From: Osedax frankpressi
Lineage: Eukaryota > Annelida > Polychaeta > Sabellida > Siboglinidae
Assembly: GCA_964035775.1 (NCBI GenBank)
Contig: CAXIVS010000020.1
Span: forward strand, 62,001 to 126,000
Reading direction: 5' to 3'
DNA length: 64,000 nucleotides
Shown here piece by piece: positions 24,443 through 37,574 of this stretch. Position 1 is the stretch's first letter. Every line of letters starts with the position of its first letter. The notes under the pieces were generated by a model that searched no databases, was not told the DNA's origin, and saw only the letters and a program-made list of their open reading frames with translations. A program made the translations under genes and the position numbers.

Positions 24443-26318
24443 ATGCTGTGCAATTTCCGAGTAGAATTCGGCACTTATGAAGAATGCGAGCCCACTTCAA
24501 TTGTTCCTACATTTCAAACTTCAACACGAGGCGCGGGCAGTGTTGTGGTTAGCGCATCCGACTGGCACGCCGGCGGCCCGGGTTTAATACACAGACGTAA
24601 CGAGCCTGTTATATTTGGTATAACAAACAATAGACAGAGGCTGGCATTGTTGTAGTGTGCGACTGGCGGTGCAATGCTATGCGGCACGCACATTGGCAAA
24701 CCTCCTACATAAATGTACCCTAATGTCGCACAGGCCGCTATACCATTATACAACCGTAGAACTATGTGTGAACCGAATGGACAAATACGCTAGCGCAAGT
24801 TCATACCTCGGAGGAAAGAAGAGGAGGAGAAATAAACCGATAACCCCACTTGTTTTAGATCAACGACGTCGCCATATTGAAATCTGACGTCGCCGGAAAC
24901 GAAGATGGCGCGTCTGCGTTATTGTCGTGACGTCACAGTAGGTGTGTCGTCTCCCGAACAGGCGCAATTTTTACTGCGCGCAGCCGAACGCTGGCAAGAG
25001 GTGCCATCCAGTTACCTTAGAGTAATCTCCACAGCGTCGCTGTGGGATTGGTGACTTTGGCGTCAATGGGGTGAAGGAAGTTTGTCATCGTACATATGAT
25101 AACACTCTTTTTGTTGTGTTTTTATCAGGTGTCTTCGCCTGGCGATGATGCTCACCTGTCCACTGTTGACGACTTCTGGCAGCACCATTGACTGCCCAGG
25201 CCCAAAGTCGTGAAGATGGCGACGCGGGACAACCATTTGACAGTGCGTTAAGCCTTGTTTTTATCGAGTACAGCCCCTTCGTGCAGTTTAGTATAACGTG
25301 TCGATGTTGTTGAGAATTTAAGCCGATAATCAGGAGAATCAAAGATAGCTTGAAACATATATATTTATCATAACAAGTGCGACTGGACATTAGTTTTAAT
25401 GATACAGTTCTCACAAACACGAGAAAACAACCGGAACTGTTTACAAGAGGCTTGATCTACGTAGCTTTCACGCTATGTGATTGATCAGAGGTGATATAAT
25501 GAAGTTGGTTTAGACTTCGGATCATGTCCTCGCTATCCTTCCAGATGGTGCATTTTAGTGTCAAGGGATGTATCCCCTTGCTGTGTTATGGGTTTTGTTT
25601 TATCGAATGTGGTATAATTGTATTCAGAAATAAATTGCGTGGATACAATGCAAAGCAGACAACTATACCTTGAGAGGGGGAACCGTAACACCGCCACCTT
25701 GTGAATGAGCTTCTGTTGCACTAGGGCAACTTCGATACATTAATTGTAGTTTTTCAAAATAAGAATGTCAACATATGATGCTAAAATGGGGCACATGAAA
25801 CGCTACTTTTACAACAAGAGGCCGATATAGCGCCGCGGAATGTATCTTGACATTGACACGCGTAAGCATCATTCGCGCGAATGTCACACACATTCTCGCA
25901 TGCTCACATACACTCACTCAATACCGTTATATTTCTTTGCTATCACAACAAGCAGAACGCATTACCACTGTATACAGTATACTAAGGAACCAGTATGCAA
26001 GGGCAACCGCCAGCCAGGCGCTCTGCTATAATATAACTCACATAATATAAATCACATCATACACATTTGATTGATATTCCTCGAGAAACAAGTGCAAGAT
26101 CATTCGATCTTTTGAGACCAATATTTATCGCAATCACACGCTTATCGGTGCGCGGAATTGTATCTAAGTAGTGATGGAGACCGGTACTAATTTTAAGTTT
26201 AAATACTGGCCAAACTTCTATTTTCATAGGCCAAGGTGGAAAGCTTGATAAATTGAAAACTAATCAAAGAGTGGTATATGCCATATACATTGCGTTGTAT
26301 ACGACGACAAGAATATGA
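24443..26318 (+). repeat. Array copy 14 (1,876 bp, A)
   Basis: Near-identical to copy 2 at a shift of 22,501 bp. Private differences are AGGCTGGCATTG and AAGCAGACAACT. Confidence 0.95.
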
Positions 26319-28193
26319 ATGCTGTGCAATTTCCGAGTAGAATTCGGCACTTATGTAGAATGCGAGCCCACTTCAATTGTTCCTACATTTCAAACTTCAA
26401 CACGAGGCGCGGGCAGTGTAGTGGTTAACGCATCCGACTGGCACGCCGGCGGCCCGGGCTTAATACACAGACGTAACGAGCCTGTTATATTTGGTATAAC
26501 AAACAATAGACAGAGGCTGACATTGTTGTAGTGTGCGACTGGCGGTGCAATGCTATGCGGCACGCACATTGGCAAACCTCCTACATAAATGTACCCTAAT
26601 GTCGCACAGGCCGCTATACCATTATACAACCGTAGAACTATGTGTGAACCGAATGGACAAATACGCTAGCGCAAGTTCATACCTCGGAGGAAAGAAGAGG
26701 AGGAGAAATAAACCGATAACCCCACTTGTTTTAGATCAACGACGTCGCCATTTTGAAATCTGACGTCGCCGGAAACGAAGATGGCGCGTCTGCGTTATTG
26801 TCGTGACGTCACAGTAGGTGTGTCGTCTCCCGAACAGGCGCCATTTTTACTGCGCGCAGCCGAACGCTGGTAAGAGGTGCCATCCAGTTACCTTAGAGTA
26901 ATCTCCACAGCGTCGCTGTGGGATTAGTGACTTTGGCGTCAATGGGGTGAAGGAAGTTTGTCATCGTACATATGATAACACTCTTTTTATTGTGTTTTTA
27001 TCAGGTGTCTTCGCCTGGCGATGATGCTCACCTGTCCACTGTTGACGACTTCTGGCAGCACCATTGACTGCCCAGAGCCAAAGTCGTGAAGATGGCGACG
27101 CGGGACAACCATTTGACAGTGCGTTAAGCCTTGTTTTTATCGAGTACAGCCCCTTCGTGCAGTTTAGTATAACGTGTCGATGTTGTTGAGAATTTAAGCC
27201 GATAATCAGGAGAATCAAAGATAGCTTGAAACATATACATTTATCATAACAAGTGCGACTGGACATTAGTTTTAATGATACAGTTCTCACAAACTCGAGA
27301 AAACAACCGGAACTGTTTACAAGAGGCTGGATCTACGTAGCTTTCACGCTATGTGATTGATCAGAGGTGATATAATGAAGTTGGTTTAGACTTCGGATCA
27401 TGTCCTCGCTATCCTTCCAGATGGTGCATTTTAGTGTCAAGGGATGTATCCCCTTGCTGTGTTATGGGTTTTGTTTTATCGAATGTGGTATAATTGTATT
27501 CAGAAATAAATTGCGTGGATACAATGCAAAGCAGCCAACTATACCTTGAGAGGGGAACCGTAACACCGCCACCTTGTGAATGAGCTTCTGTTGCACTAGT
27601 GCAACTTCGATACATTAATTGTAGTTTTTCAAAATAAGAATGTCAACATATGATGCTAAAATGGGGCACATGAAACGCAATTTTTACAACAAGAGGCCGA
27701 TATAGCGCCGCGGAATGTATCTTGACATTGACATGCGTAAGCATCATTCGCGCGAATGTCACACACATTCTCGCATGCTCACATACACTCACTCAATACC
27801 GTTATATTTCTTTGCTATCACAACAAGCAGAACGCATTACCACTGTATACAGTATACTAAGGAACCAGTATGCAAGGGCAACCGCCAGCCAGGCGCTCTG
27901 CTATAATATAACTCACATAATATAAATCACATCATACACATTTGATAGATATTCCTCGAGAAACAAGTGCAAGATCATTCGATCTTTTGAGACCAATATT
28001 TATCGCAATCACACGCTTATCGGTGCGCGGAATTGTATCTAAGTAGTGATGGAGACCGGTACTAATTTTAAGTTTAAATACTGGCCAAACTTCTATTTTC
28101 ATAGGCCAAGGTGGAAAGCTTGAGAACTTGAAAACTAATCAAAGAGTGGTATATGCCATGTACATTGCGTTGTATACGACGACAAGAATATGA
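26319..28193 (+). repeat. Array copy 15 (1,875 bp, A; last pure A copy)
   Basis: Near-identical to copy 3 at a shift of 22,501 bp, including CCATTTTGAAAT, CTGGTAAGAGG, the four-G run and CTAGTGCAAC. Its final 70 bp already carries the hybrid GAGAACTTG. Confidence 0.95.
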
Positions 28194-30071
28194 ATGCTGT
28201 GCAATTTCCGAGTAGAATTCGGCACTTATGTAGAATGCGAGCCCACTTCAATTGTTCCTACATTTCAAACTTCAACACGAGGCGCGGGCAGTGTAGTGGT
28301 TAGCGCATCCGACTAGCACGCCGGCGGCCCGGGTTTAATACACAGACGTAACGAGCCTGTTATATTTGGTATAACAAACAATAGACAGAGGCTGACATTG
28401 TTGTAGTGTGCGACTGGCGGTGCAATGCTATGCGGCACGCACATTGGCAAACCTCCTACATAAATGTACCCTAATATCGCACAGGCCGCTATATCATTAT
28501 ACAACCGTAGAACTATGTGTGAACCGAATGGACAAATACGCTAGCGCAAGTTCAGACCTCGGAGGAAAGAAGAGGAGGAGAAAGAAACCGATAACCCCAC
28601 TTGTTTTAGATCAACGACGTCGCCATCTTGAAATCTGACGTCGCCGGAAACGAAGATGGCGCGTCTGCGTTATTGTCGTGACGTCACATTAGGTGTGTCG
28701 TCTCCCGAACAGGCGCCATTTTTACTGCGCGCAGCCGAACGCTGGCAAGAGGTGCCATCCAGTTACCTTAGAGTAATCTCCACAGCGTCGCTGTGGGATT
28801 GGTGACTTTGGCGTCAATGGGGTGAAGGAAGTTTGTCATCGTACATATGATAACACTCTTTTTATTGTTTTTTTTTTTCAGGTGTCTTCGCCTGGCGATG
28901 ATGCTCACCTGTCCACGGTTGACGACTTCTGGCAGCACCATTGACTGCCCAGGCCCAAAGTTGTGAAGATGGCGACGCGGGACAACCATTTGACAGTGCG
29001 TTAAGCCTTGTTTATATCGAGTACAGCCCCTTCGTGCAGTTTAGTATAACGTGTCGATGTTGTTGAGAATTTAAGCCGATAATCAGGAGAATCAAAGATA
29101 GCTTGAAACATATATATTTATCATAACAAGTGCGACTGGACATTAGTTTTAATGATACATTTCTCACAAACTCGAGAAAACAACCGGAGCGGTTTACAAG
29201 AGGCTGGATCTACGTAGCTTTCACGCTATGTGATTGAACAGAGGTGATATAATGAAGTTGGTTTATACTTCGGATCATGTCCTGGCTATCCTTCCAGATG
29301 GTGCATTTTAGTGTCAAGGGATGTATCCCCTTGCTGTGTTATGAGTTTTGTTTTATCGAATGTGGTATAATTGTATTCAGAAGTAAATTGCGTGGATACA
29401 ATGCAAAGCAGCCAACTATACCTTGAGAGGGGGCACCGTAACACCGCCATCTTGTGAGTGAGCTTCTGTTGCACTAGGGCAACTTCGATACATTAATTGT
29501 AGTTTTTCAAAATAAGAATGTCAACATATGATGCTAAAATGGGGCACATGAAAGGCAATTTTTACAACAAGAGGCCGATATAGCGCCGCGGAATGTATCT
29601 TGACATTGACATGCGTAAGCATCATTCGCGCGAATGTCACACACATTCTCGCATGCTCACATACACCCACTCAATACCGTTATATTTCTTTGCTATCACA
29701 GCAAGCAGAACGCATTACCACTGTATACAGTATACTAAGGAACCAGTATGGAAGGGCAACCGCCAGCCAGGCGCTCTGCTATAATATAACTCACATAATA
29801 TAAATCACATAATACACATTTGATTGATATTCCTCGAGAAACAAGTGCAAGATCATTCGATCTTTTGAGACCAATATTTGTCGCAATCACACGCTTATCG
29901 GTGCGCGGAATTGTATCTAAGTAGTGATGGAGACCGGTACTAATTTTAAGTTTAAATACTGGCCAAACTTCTATTTTCATAGGCCAAGGTGGAAAGCTTG
30001 AGAAATTGAAAACTAATCAAAGAGTGGTATATGCCATGTACATTGCGTTGTATACGACGACAAGAATATGA
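28194..30071 (+). repeat. Array copy 16 (1,878 bp; A-to-B hinge)
   Basis: The first 300 bp look A-like (GGCAAACCTCC, GTGTGAACCG). From about 28,490 onward B-diagnostic variants take over (ATATCATTATAC, AGACCTCGG, CCATCTTG, TTTATATCG). Private marks are CCGACTAGCACG and an 11-T run before the CAG at 28,879-28,881. Confidence 0.93.
28856..28881 (+). other. 3' splice-site-like tract with 11-T run (copy 16)
   Basis: The longest T-run of the array precedes CAG and then GTGTCTTCG. T-run length varies between B copies and, together with 2-5 bp losses just upstream, explains much of the unit-length variation. Confidence 0.35.
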
Positions 30072-31945
30072 ATGCTGTGCAATTTCCGAGTAGAATTCGG
30101 CACTTATGTAGAATGCGAGCCCACTTCAATTGTTCCTACATTTCAAACTTCAACACGAGGCGCGGGCAGTGTAGTGGTTAGCGCATCCGACTGGCACGCC
30201 GGCGGCCCGGGTTTAATACACAGACGTAACGAGCCTGTTATATTTGGTATAACAAACAATACACAGAGGCTGACATTGTTGTAGTGTGCGACTGGCGGTG
30301 CAATGCTATGCGGCACGCACATTGGCATACCTCCTACATAAATGTACCCTAATGTCGCACAGGCCGCTATACCATTATACAACGGTAGAACTATGTGTGA
30401 TCCGAATGGACAAATACGCTAGCGCAAGTTCAGTCGTCGGAGGAAAGAAGAGGAGGAGAAAGAAACCGATAACCCCATTTGTTTTAGATCAACGACGTCG
30501 CCATCTTGAAATTTGACGTCGCCGGAAACGAAGATGGCGCGTCTGCGTTATTGTCGTGACGTCACACTAGGTGTGTCGTCTCCCGAACAGGCGCCATTTT
30601 TACTGCGCGCAGCCGAACGCTGGCAAGAGGTGCCATCCAATTACCTTAGAGTAATCTCCACAGCTTCGCTGTGGGATTGGTGACTTTGGCGTCAATGGGG
30701 TGAAGGAAGTTTGTCATCGTACATATGATACACTCTTTTTATTGTGTTTTTTTCAGGTGTCTTCGCCTGGCGATGATGCTCACCTGTCCACGGTTGACGA
30801 CTTCTGGCAGCACCATTGACTGCCCAGGCCCAAAGTTGTGAAGATGGCGACGCGGGACAACCATTTGACAGTGCGTTAAGCCTTGTTTATATCGAGTACA
30901 GCCCTTCGTGCAGTTTAGTATAACGTGTCGATGTTGTTGAGAATTTAAGCCGATAATCAGGAGAATCAAAGATAGCTTGAAACATATATATTTATCATAA
31001 CAAGTGCGACTGGACATTAGTTTTAATGATACAGTTCTCACAAACTCGAGAAAACAACCGGAACGGTTTACGAGAGGCTGGATCTACGTAGCTTTCACGC
31101 TATGTGATTGAACAGAGGTGATATAATGAAGTTGGTTTATACTTCGGATCATGTCCTCGCTATCCTTCCAGATGGTGCATTTTAGTGTCAAGGGATGTAT
31201 CCCCTTGCTGTGTTATGGGTTTTGTTTTATCGAATGTGGTATAATTGTATTCAGAAGTAAATTGCGTGGATACAATGCAAAGCAGCCAACTATACCTTGA
31301 GAGGGGGCACCGTAACACCGCCATCTTGTGAGTGAGCTTCTGTTGCACTAGGGCAACTTCGATACATTAATTGTAGTTTTTCAAAATAAGAATGTCAACA
31401 TATGATGCTAAAATGGGGCACATGAAACGCAATTTTTACAACACGAGGCCGATATAGCGCCGCGGAATGTATCTTGACATTAACATGCGTAAGCATCATT
31501 CGCGCGAATGTCACACACATTCTCGCATGCTCACATACACCCACTCAATACCGTTATATTTCTTTGCTATCACAGCAAGCAGAACGCATTACCACTGTAT
31601 ACTTTATACTAAGGAACCAGTATGCAAGGGCAACCGCCAGCCAGGCGCTCTGCTATAATATAACTCACATAATATAAATCACATAATACACATTTGATTG
31701 ATATTCCTCGAGAAACAAGTGCAAGATCATTCGATCTTTTGAGACCAATATTTGTCGCAATCACACGCTTATCGGTGCGCGGAATTGTATCTAAGTAGTG
31801 ATGGAGACCGGTACTAATTTTAAGTTTAAATACTGGCCAAACTTCTATTTTCATAGGCCAAGGTGGAAAGCTTGAGAAATTGAAAACTAATCAAAGAGTG
31901 GTATATGCCATGTACATTGCGTTGTATACGACGACAAGAATATGA
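30072..31945 (+). repeat. Array copy 17 (1,874 bp, B)
   Basis: B copy with AGTCGTCGGAGG, CATATGATACACTC, ACAGCCCTTCGTG, CCAATTACC and CATTAACATGCG. Confidence 0.95.
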
Positions 31946-33821
31946 GTGCTGTGCAATTTCCGAGTAGAATTCGGCACTTATGTAGAATGCGAGCCCACTT
32001 CAATTGTTCCTACATTTCAAACTTCAACACGAGGCGCGGGCAGTGTAGTGGTTAGCGCATCCGACTGGCACGCCGGCGGCCCGGGTTTAATACACAGACG
32101 TAACGAGCCTGTTATATTTGGTATAACAAACAATACACAGAGGCTGACATTGTTGTAGTGTGCGACTGGCGGTGCAATGCTATGCGGCACGCACATTGGC
32201 ATACCTCCTACATAAATGTACCCTAATGTCGCACAGGCCGCTATACCATTATACAACGGTAGAACTATGTGTGATCCGAATGGACAAATACGCTAGCGCA
32301 AGTTCAGACCTCGGAGGAAAGAAGAGGAGGAGAAAGAAACCGATAACCCCACTTGTTTTAGATCAACGACGTCGCCATCTTGAAATCTGACGTCGCCGGA
32401 AACGAAGATGGCGCGTCTGCGTTATTGTCGTGACGTCACATTAGGTGTGTCGTCTCCCGAACAGACGCCATTTTTACTGCGCGCAGCCGAACGCTGGCAA
32501 GAGGTGCCATCCAGTTACCTTAGAGTAATCTCCACATCGTCGCTGTGGGATTGGTGACTTTGGCGTCAATGGGGTGAAGGAAGTTTGTCATCGTACATAT
32601 GATAACACTCTTTTTATTGTGTTTTTTTCAGGTGTCTTCGCCTGGCGATGATGCTCACCTGTCCACGGTTGACGACTTCTGGCAGCACCATTGACTGCCC
32701 AGGCCCAAAGTTGTGAAGATGGCGACGCGGGACAACCATTTGACAGTGCGTTAAGCCTTGTTTATATCGAGTACAGCCCCTTCGTGCAGTTTAGTATAAC
32801 GTGTCGATGTTGTTGAGAATTTAAGCCGATAATCAGGAGAATCAAAGATAGCTTGAAACATATATATTTATCATAACAAGTGCGACTGGACATTAGTTTT
32901 ATTGATACATTTCTCACAAACTCGAGAAAACAACCGGAGCGGTTTACAAGAGGCTGGATCTACGTAGCTTTCACGCTATGTGATTGAACAGAGGTGATAT
33001 AAAGAAGTTGGTTTATACTTCGGATCATGTCCTCGCTATCCTTCCAGATGGTGCATTTTAGTGTCAAGGGATGTATCCCCTTGCTGTGTTATGGGTTTTG
33101 TTTTATCGAATGTGGTATAATTGTATTCAGGAGTAAATTGCGTGGATACAATGCAAAGCAGCCAACTATACCTAGAGAGGGGGCACCGTAACACCGCCAT
33201 CTTGTGAGTGAGCTTCTGTTGCACTAGGGCAACTTCGATACATTAATTGTAGTTTTTCAAAATAAGAATGTCAACATATGATGCTAAAATGGGGCACATG
33301 AAACGCAATTTTTACAACAAGAGGCCGATATAGCGCCGCGGAATGTATCTTGACATTGACATGCGTAAGCATCATTCGCGCGAATGTCACACACATTCTC
33401 GCATGCTCACTTACACCCACTCAATACCGTTATATTTCTTTGCTATCACAGCAAGCAGAACGCATTACCACTGTATACAGTATACTAAGGAACCAGTATG
33501 GAAGGGCAACCGCCAGCCAGGCGCTCTGCTATAATATAACTCACATAATATAAATCACATAATACACATTTGATTGATATTCCTCGAGAAACAAGTGCAA
33601 GATCATTCGATCTTTTGAGACCAATATTTGTCGCAATCACACGCTTATCGGTGCGCGGAATTGTATCTAAGTAGTGATGGAGACCGGTACTAATTTTAAG
33701 TTTAAATACTGGCCAAACTTCTATTTTCATAGGCCAAGGTGGAAAGCTTGAGAAATTGAAAACTAATCAAAGAGTGGTATATGCCATGTACATTGCGTTG
33801 TATACGACGACAAGAATATGA
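31946..33821 (+). repeat. Array copy 18 (1,876 bp, B)
   Basis: B copy with the A-like AGACCTCGG and CACATTAGG first half. Private changes are GAACAGACGCC, CCACATCGTCG (which breaks the 17-nt palindrome) and GATATAAAGAAG. Confidence 0.95.
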
Positions 33822-35699
33822 ATGCTGTGCAATTTCCGAGTAGAATTCGGCACTTATGTAGAATGCGAGCCCACTTCAATTGTTCCTACATTTCAAACTT
33901 CAACACGAGGCGCGGGCAGTGTAGTGGTTAGCGCATCCGACTGGCACGCCGGCGGCCCGGGTTTAATACACAGACGTAACGAGCCTGTTATATTTGGTAT
34001 AACAAACAATACACAGAGGCTGACATTGTTGTAGTGTGCGACTGGCGGTGCAATGCTATGCGGCACACACATTGGCATACCTCCTACATAAATGTACCCT
34101 AATGTCGCACAGGCCGCTATACCATTATACAACGGTAGAACTATGTGTGATCCGAATGGACAAATACGCTACCGCAAGTTCAGTCCTCGGAGGAAAGAAG
34201 AGGAGGAGAAAGAAACCGATAACCCCATTTGTTTTAGATCAACGACGTCGCCATCTTGAAATTTGACGTCGCCGGAAACGAAGATGGCGCGTCTGCGTTA
34301 TTGTCGTGACGTCACACTAGGTGTGTCGTCTCCCGAACAGGCGCCATTTTTACTGCGCGCAGCCGAACGCTGGCAAGAGGTGCCATCCAGTTACCTTAGA
34401 GTAATCTCCACAGCGTCGCTGTGGGATTGGTGACTTTGGCGTCAATGGGGTGAAGGAAGTTTGTCATCGTACATATGATAACACTCTTTTTATTGTGTTT
34501 TTTTTCAGGTGTCTTCGCCTGGCGATGATGCTCACCTGTCCACGGTTGACGACTTCTGGCAGCACCATTGACTGCCCAGGCCCAAAGTTGTGAAGATGGC
34601 GACGCGGGACAACCATTTGACAGTGCGTTAAGCCTTGTTTATATCGAGTACAGCCCCTTCGTGCAGTTTAGTATAACGTGTCGATGTTGTTGAGAATTTA
34701 AGCCGATAATCAGGAGAATCAAAGATAGCTTGAAACATATATATTTATCATAACAAGTGCGACTGGACATTAGTTTTAATGATACATTTCTCACCATCTC
34801 GAGAAAACAACCGGAGCGGTTTACAAGAGGCTGGATCTACGTAGCTTTCACGCTATGTGATTGAACAGAGGTGATATAATGAAGTTGGTTTATACTTCGG
34901 ATCATGTCCTCGCTATCCTTCCAGATGGTGCATTTTAGTGTCAAGGGATGTATCCCCTTGCTGTGTTATGGGTTTTGTTTTATCGAATGTGGTATAATTG
35001 TATTCAGGAGTAAATTGCGTGGATACAATGCAAAGCAGCCAACTATACCTAGAGAGGGGGCACCGAAACACCGCCATCTTGTGAGTGAGCTTCTGTTGCA
35101 CTAGGGCAACTTCGATACATTAATTGTAGTTTTTCAAAATAAGAATGTCAACATATGATGCTAAAATGGGGCACATGAAACGCAATTTTTACAACAAGAG
35201 GCCGATATAGCGCCGCGGAATGTATCTTGACATTGACATGCGTAAGCATCATTCGCGCGAATGTCACACACATTCTCGCATGCTCACATACACCCACTCA
35301 ATACCGTTATATTTCTTTGCTATCACAGCAAGCAGAACGCATTACCACTGTATACAGTATACTAAGGAACCAGTATGGAAGGGCAACCGCCAGCCAGGCG
35401 CTCTGCCTATAATATAACTCACATAATATAAATCACATAATACACATTTGATTGATATTCCTCGAGAAACAAGTGCAAGATCATTCGATCTTTTGAGACC
35501 AATATTTGTCGCAATCACACGCTTATCGGTGCGCGGAATTGTATCTAAGTAGTGATGGAGACCGGTACTAATTTTAAGTTTAAATACTGGCCAAACTTCT
35601 ATTTTCATAGGCCAAGGTGGAAAGCTTGAGAAATTGAAAACTAATCAAAGAGTGGTATATGCCATGTACATTGCGTTGTATACGACGACAAGAATATGA
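33822..35699 (+). repeat. Array copy 19 (1,878 bp, B)
   Basis: Marks are GCTACCGCAAG and CTCTGCCTATAATA. Its second half shares CTCACCATCTCGAG with copy 22, which marks the left side of a three-unit duplication. Confidence 0.95.
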
Positions 35700-37574
35700 A
35701 TGCTGTGCAATTTCCGAGTAGAATTCGGCACTTATGTAGAATGCGAGCCCACTTCAATTGTTCCTACATTTCAAACTTCAACACGAGGCGCGGGCAGTGT
35801 AGTGGTTAGCGCATCCGACTGGCACGCCGGCGGCCCGGGTTTAATACACAGACGTAACGAGCCTGTTATATTTGGTATAACAAACAATACACAGAGGCTG
35901 ACATTGTTGTAGTGTGCGACTGGCGGTGCAATGCTATGCGGCACACACATTGGCATACCTCCTACATAAATGTACCCTAATGTCGCACAGGCCGCTATAC
36001 CATTATACAACGGTAGAACTATGTGTGATCCGAATGGACAAATACGCTAGCGCAAGTTCAGTCCTCGGAGGAAAGAAGAGGAGGAGAAAGAAACCGATAA
36101 CCCCATTTGTTTTAGATCAACGACGTCGCCATCTTGAAATTTGACGTCGCCGGAAACGAAGATGGCGCGTCTGCGTTATTGTCGTGACGTCACACTAGGT
36201 GTGTCGTCTCCCGAACAGGCGCCATTTTTACTGCGCGCAGCCGAACGCTGGCAAGAGGTGCCATCCAGTTACCTTAGAGTAATCTCCACAGCGTCGCTGT
36301 GGGATGGTGACTTTGGCGTCAATGGGGTGAAGGAAGTTTGTCATCGTACATATGATAACACTCTTTTTATTGTGTTTTTTTCAGGTGTCTTCGCCTGGCG
36401 ATGATGCTCACCTGTCCACGGTTGACGACTTCTGGCAGCACCATTGACTGCCCAGGCCCAAAGTTGTGAAGATGGCGACGCGGGACAACCATTTGACAGT
36501 GCGTTAAGCCTTGTTTATATCGAGTACAGCCCCTTCGTGCAGTTTAGTATAACGTGTCGATGTTGTTGAGAATTTAAGCCGATAATCAGGAGAATCAAAG
36601 ATAGCTTGAAACATATATATTTATCATAACAAGTGCGACTGGACATTAGTTTTAATGATACATTTCTCACAAACTCGAGAAAACAACCGGAGCGGTTTAC
36701 AAGAGGCTGGATCTACGTAGCTTTCACGCTATGTGATTGAACAGAGGTGATATAATGAAGTTGGTTTATACTTCGGATCATGTCCTGGCTATCCTTCCAG
36801 ATGGTGCATTTTAGTGTCAAGGGATGTATCCCCTTGCTGTGTTATGAGTTTTGTTTTATCGAATGTGGTATAATTGTATTCAGAAGTAAATTGCGTGGAT
36901 ACAATGCAAAGCAGCCAACTATACCTTGAGAGGGGGCACCGTAACACCGCCATCTTGTGAGTGAGCTTCTGTTGCACTAGGGCAACTTCGATACATTAAT
37001 TGTAGTTTTTCAAAATAAGAATGTCAACATATGATGCTAAAATGGGGCACATGAAAGGCAATTTTTACAACAAGAGGCCGATATAGCGCCGCGGAATGTA
37101 TCTTGACATTGACATGCGTAAGCATCATTCGCGCGAATGTCACACACATTCTCGCATGCTCACATACACCCACTCAATACCGTTATATTTCTTTGCTATC
37201 ACAGCAAGCAGAACGCATTACCACTGTATACAGTATACTAAGGAACCAGTATGGAAGGGCAACCGCCAGCCAGGCGCTCTGCTATAATATAACTCACATA
37301 ATATAAATCACATAATACACATTTGATTGATATTCCTCGAGAAACAAGTGCAAGATCATTCGATCTTTTGAGACCAATATTTGTCGCAATCACACGCTTA
37401 TCGGTGCGCGGAATTGTATCTAAGTAGTGATGGAGACCGGTACTAATTTTAAGTTTAAATACTGGCCAAACTTCTATTTTCATAGGCCAAGGTGGAAAGC
37501 TTGAGAAATTGAAAACTAATCAAAGAGTGGTATATGCCATGTACATTGCGTTGTATACGACGACAAGAATATGA
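35700..37574 (+). repeat. Array copy 20 (1,875 bp, B)
   Basis: Pairs with copy 23 at a shift of 5,622 bp, sharing CATGTCCTGGC and CATGAAAGGC. It has its own shortened GTGGGATGGTGAC. Confidence 0.95.

Larger units (their letters stand above)
1..28120 (+). repeat. Subfamily A block (copies 1-15)
   Basis: These copies share variants absent from the later ones: GCCTTGTTTTTATCG, TGATCAGAGG, GGTTTAGACTTCGG, AGAAATAAATTG, CCGCCACCTTGTGAATG, CATACACTCACTC, ATCACAACAAG, CACATCATACAC, AATATTTATCGC and a CRE followed by AGTAGG. Within A, a few copy types recur in runs, so A is itself arranged as higher-order repeats. The right edge is a hinge inside copy 16, whose 5' end has a hybrid sequence (GAGAACTTGAAAAC). 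Confidence 0.9.
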
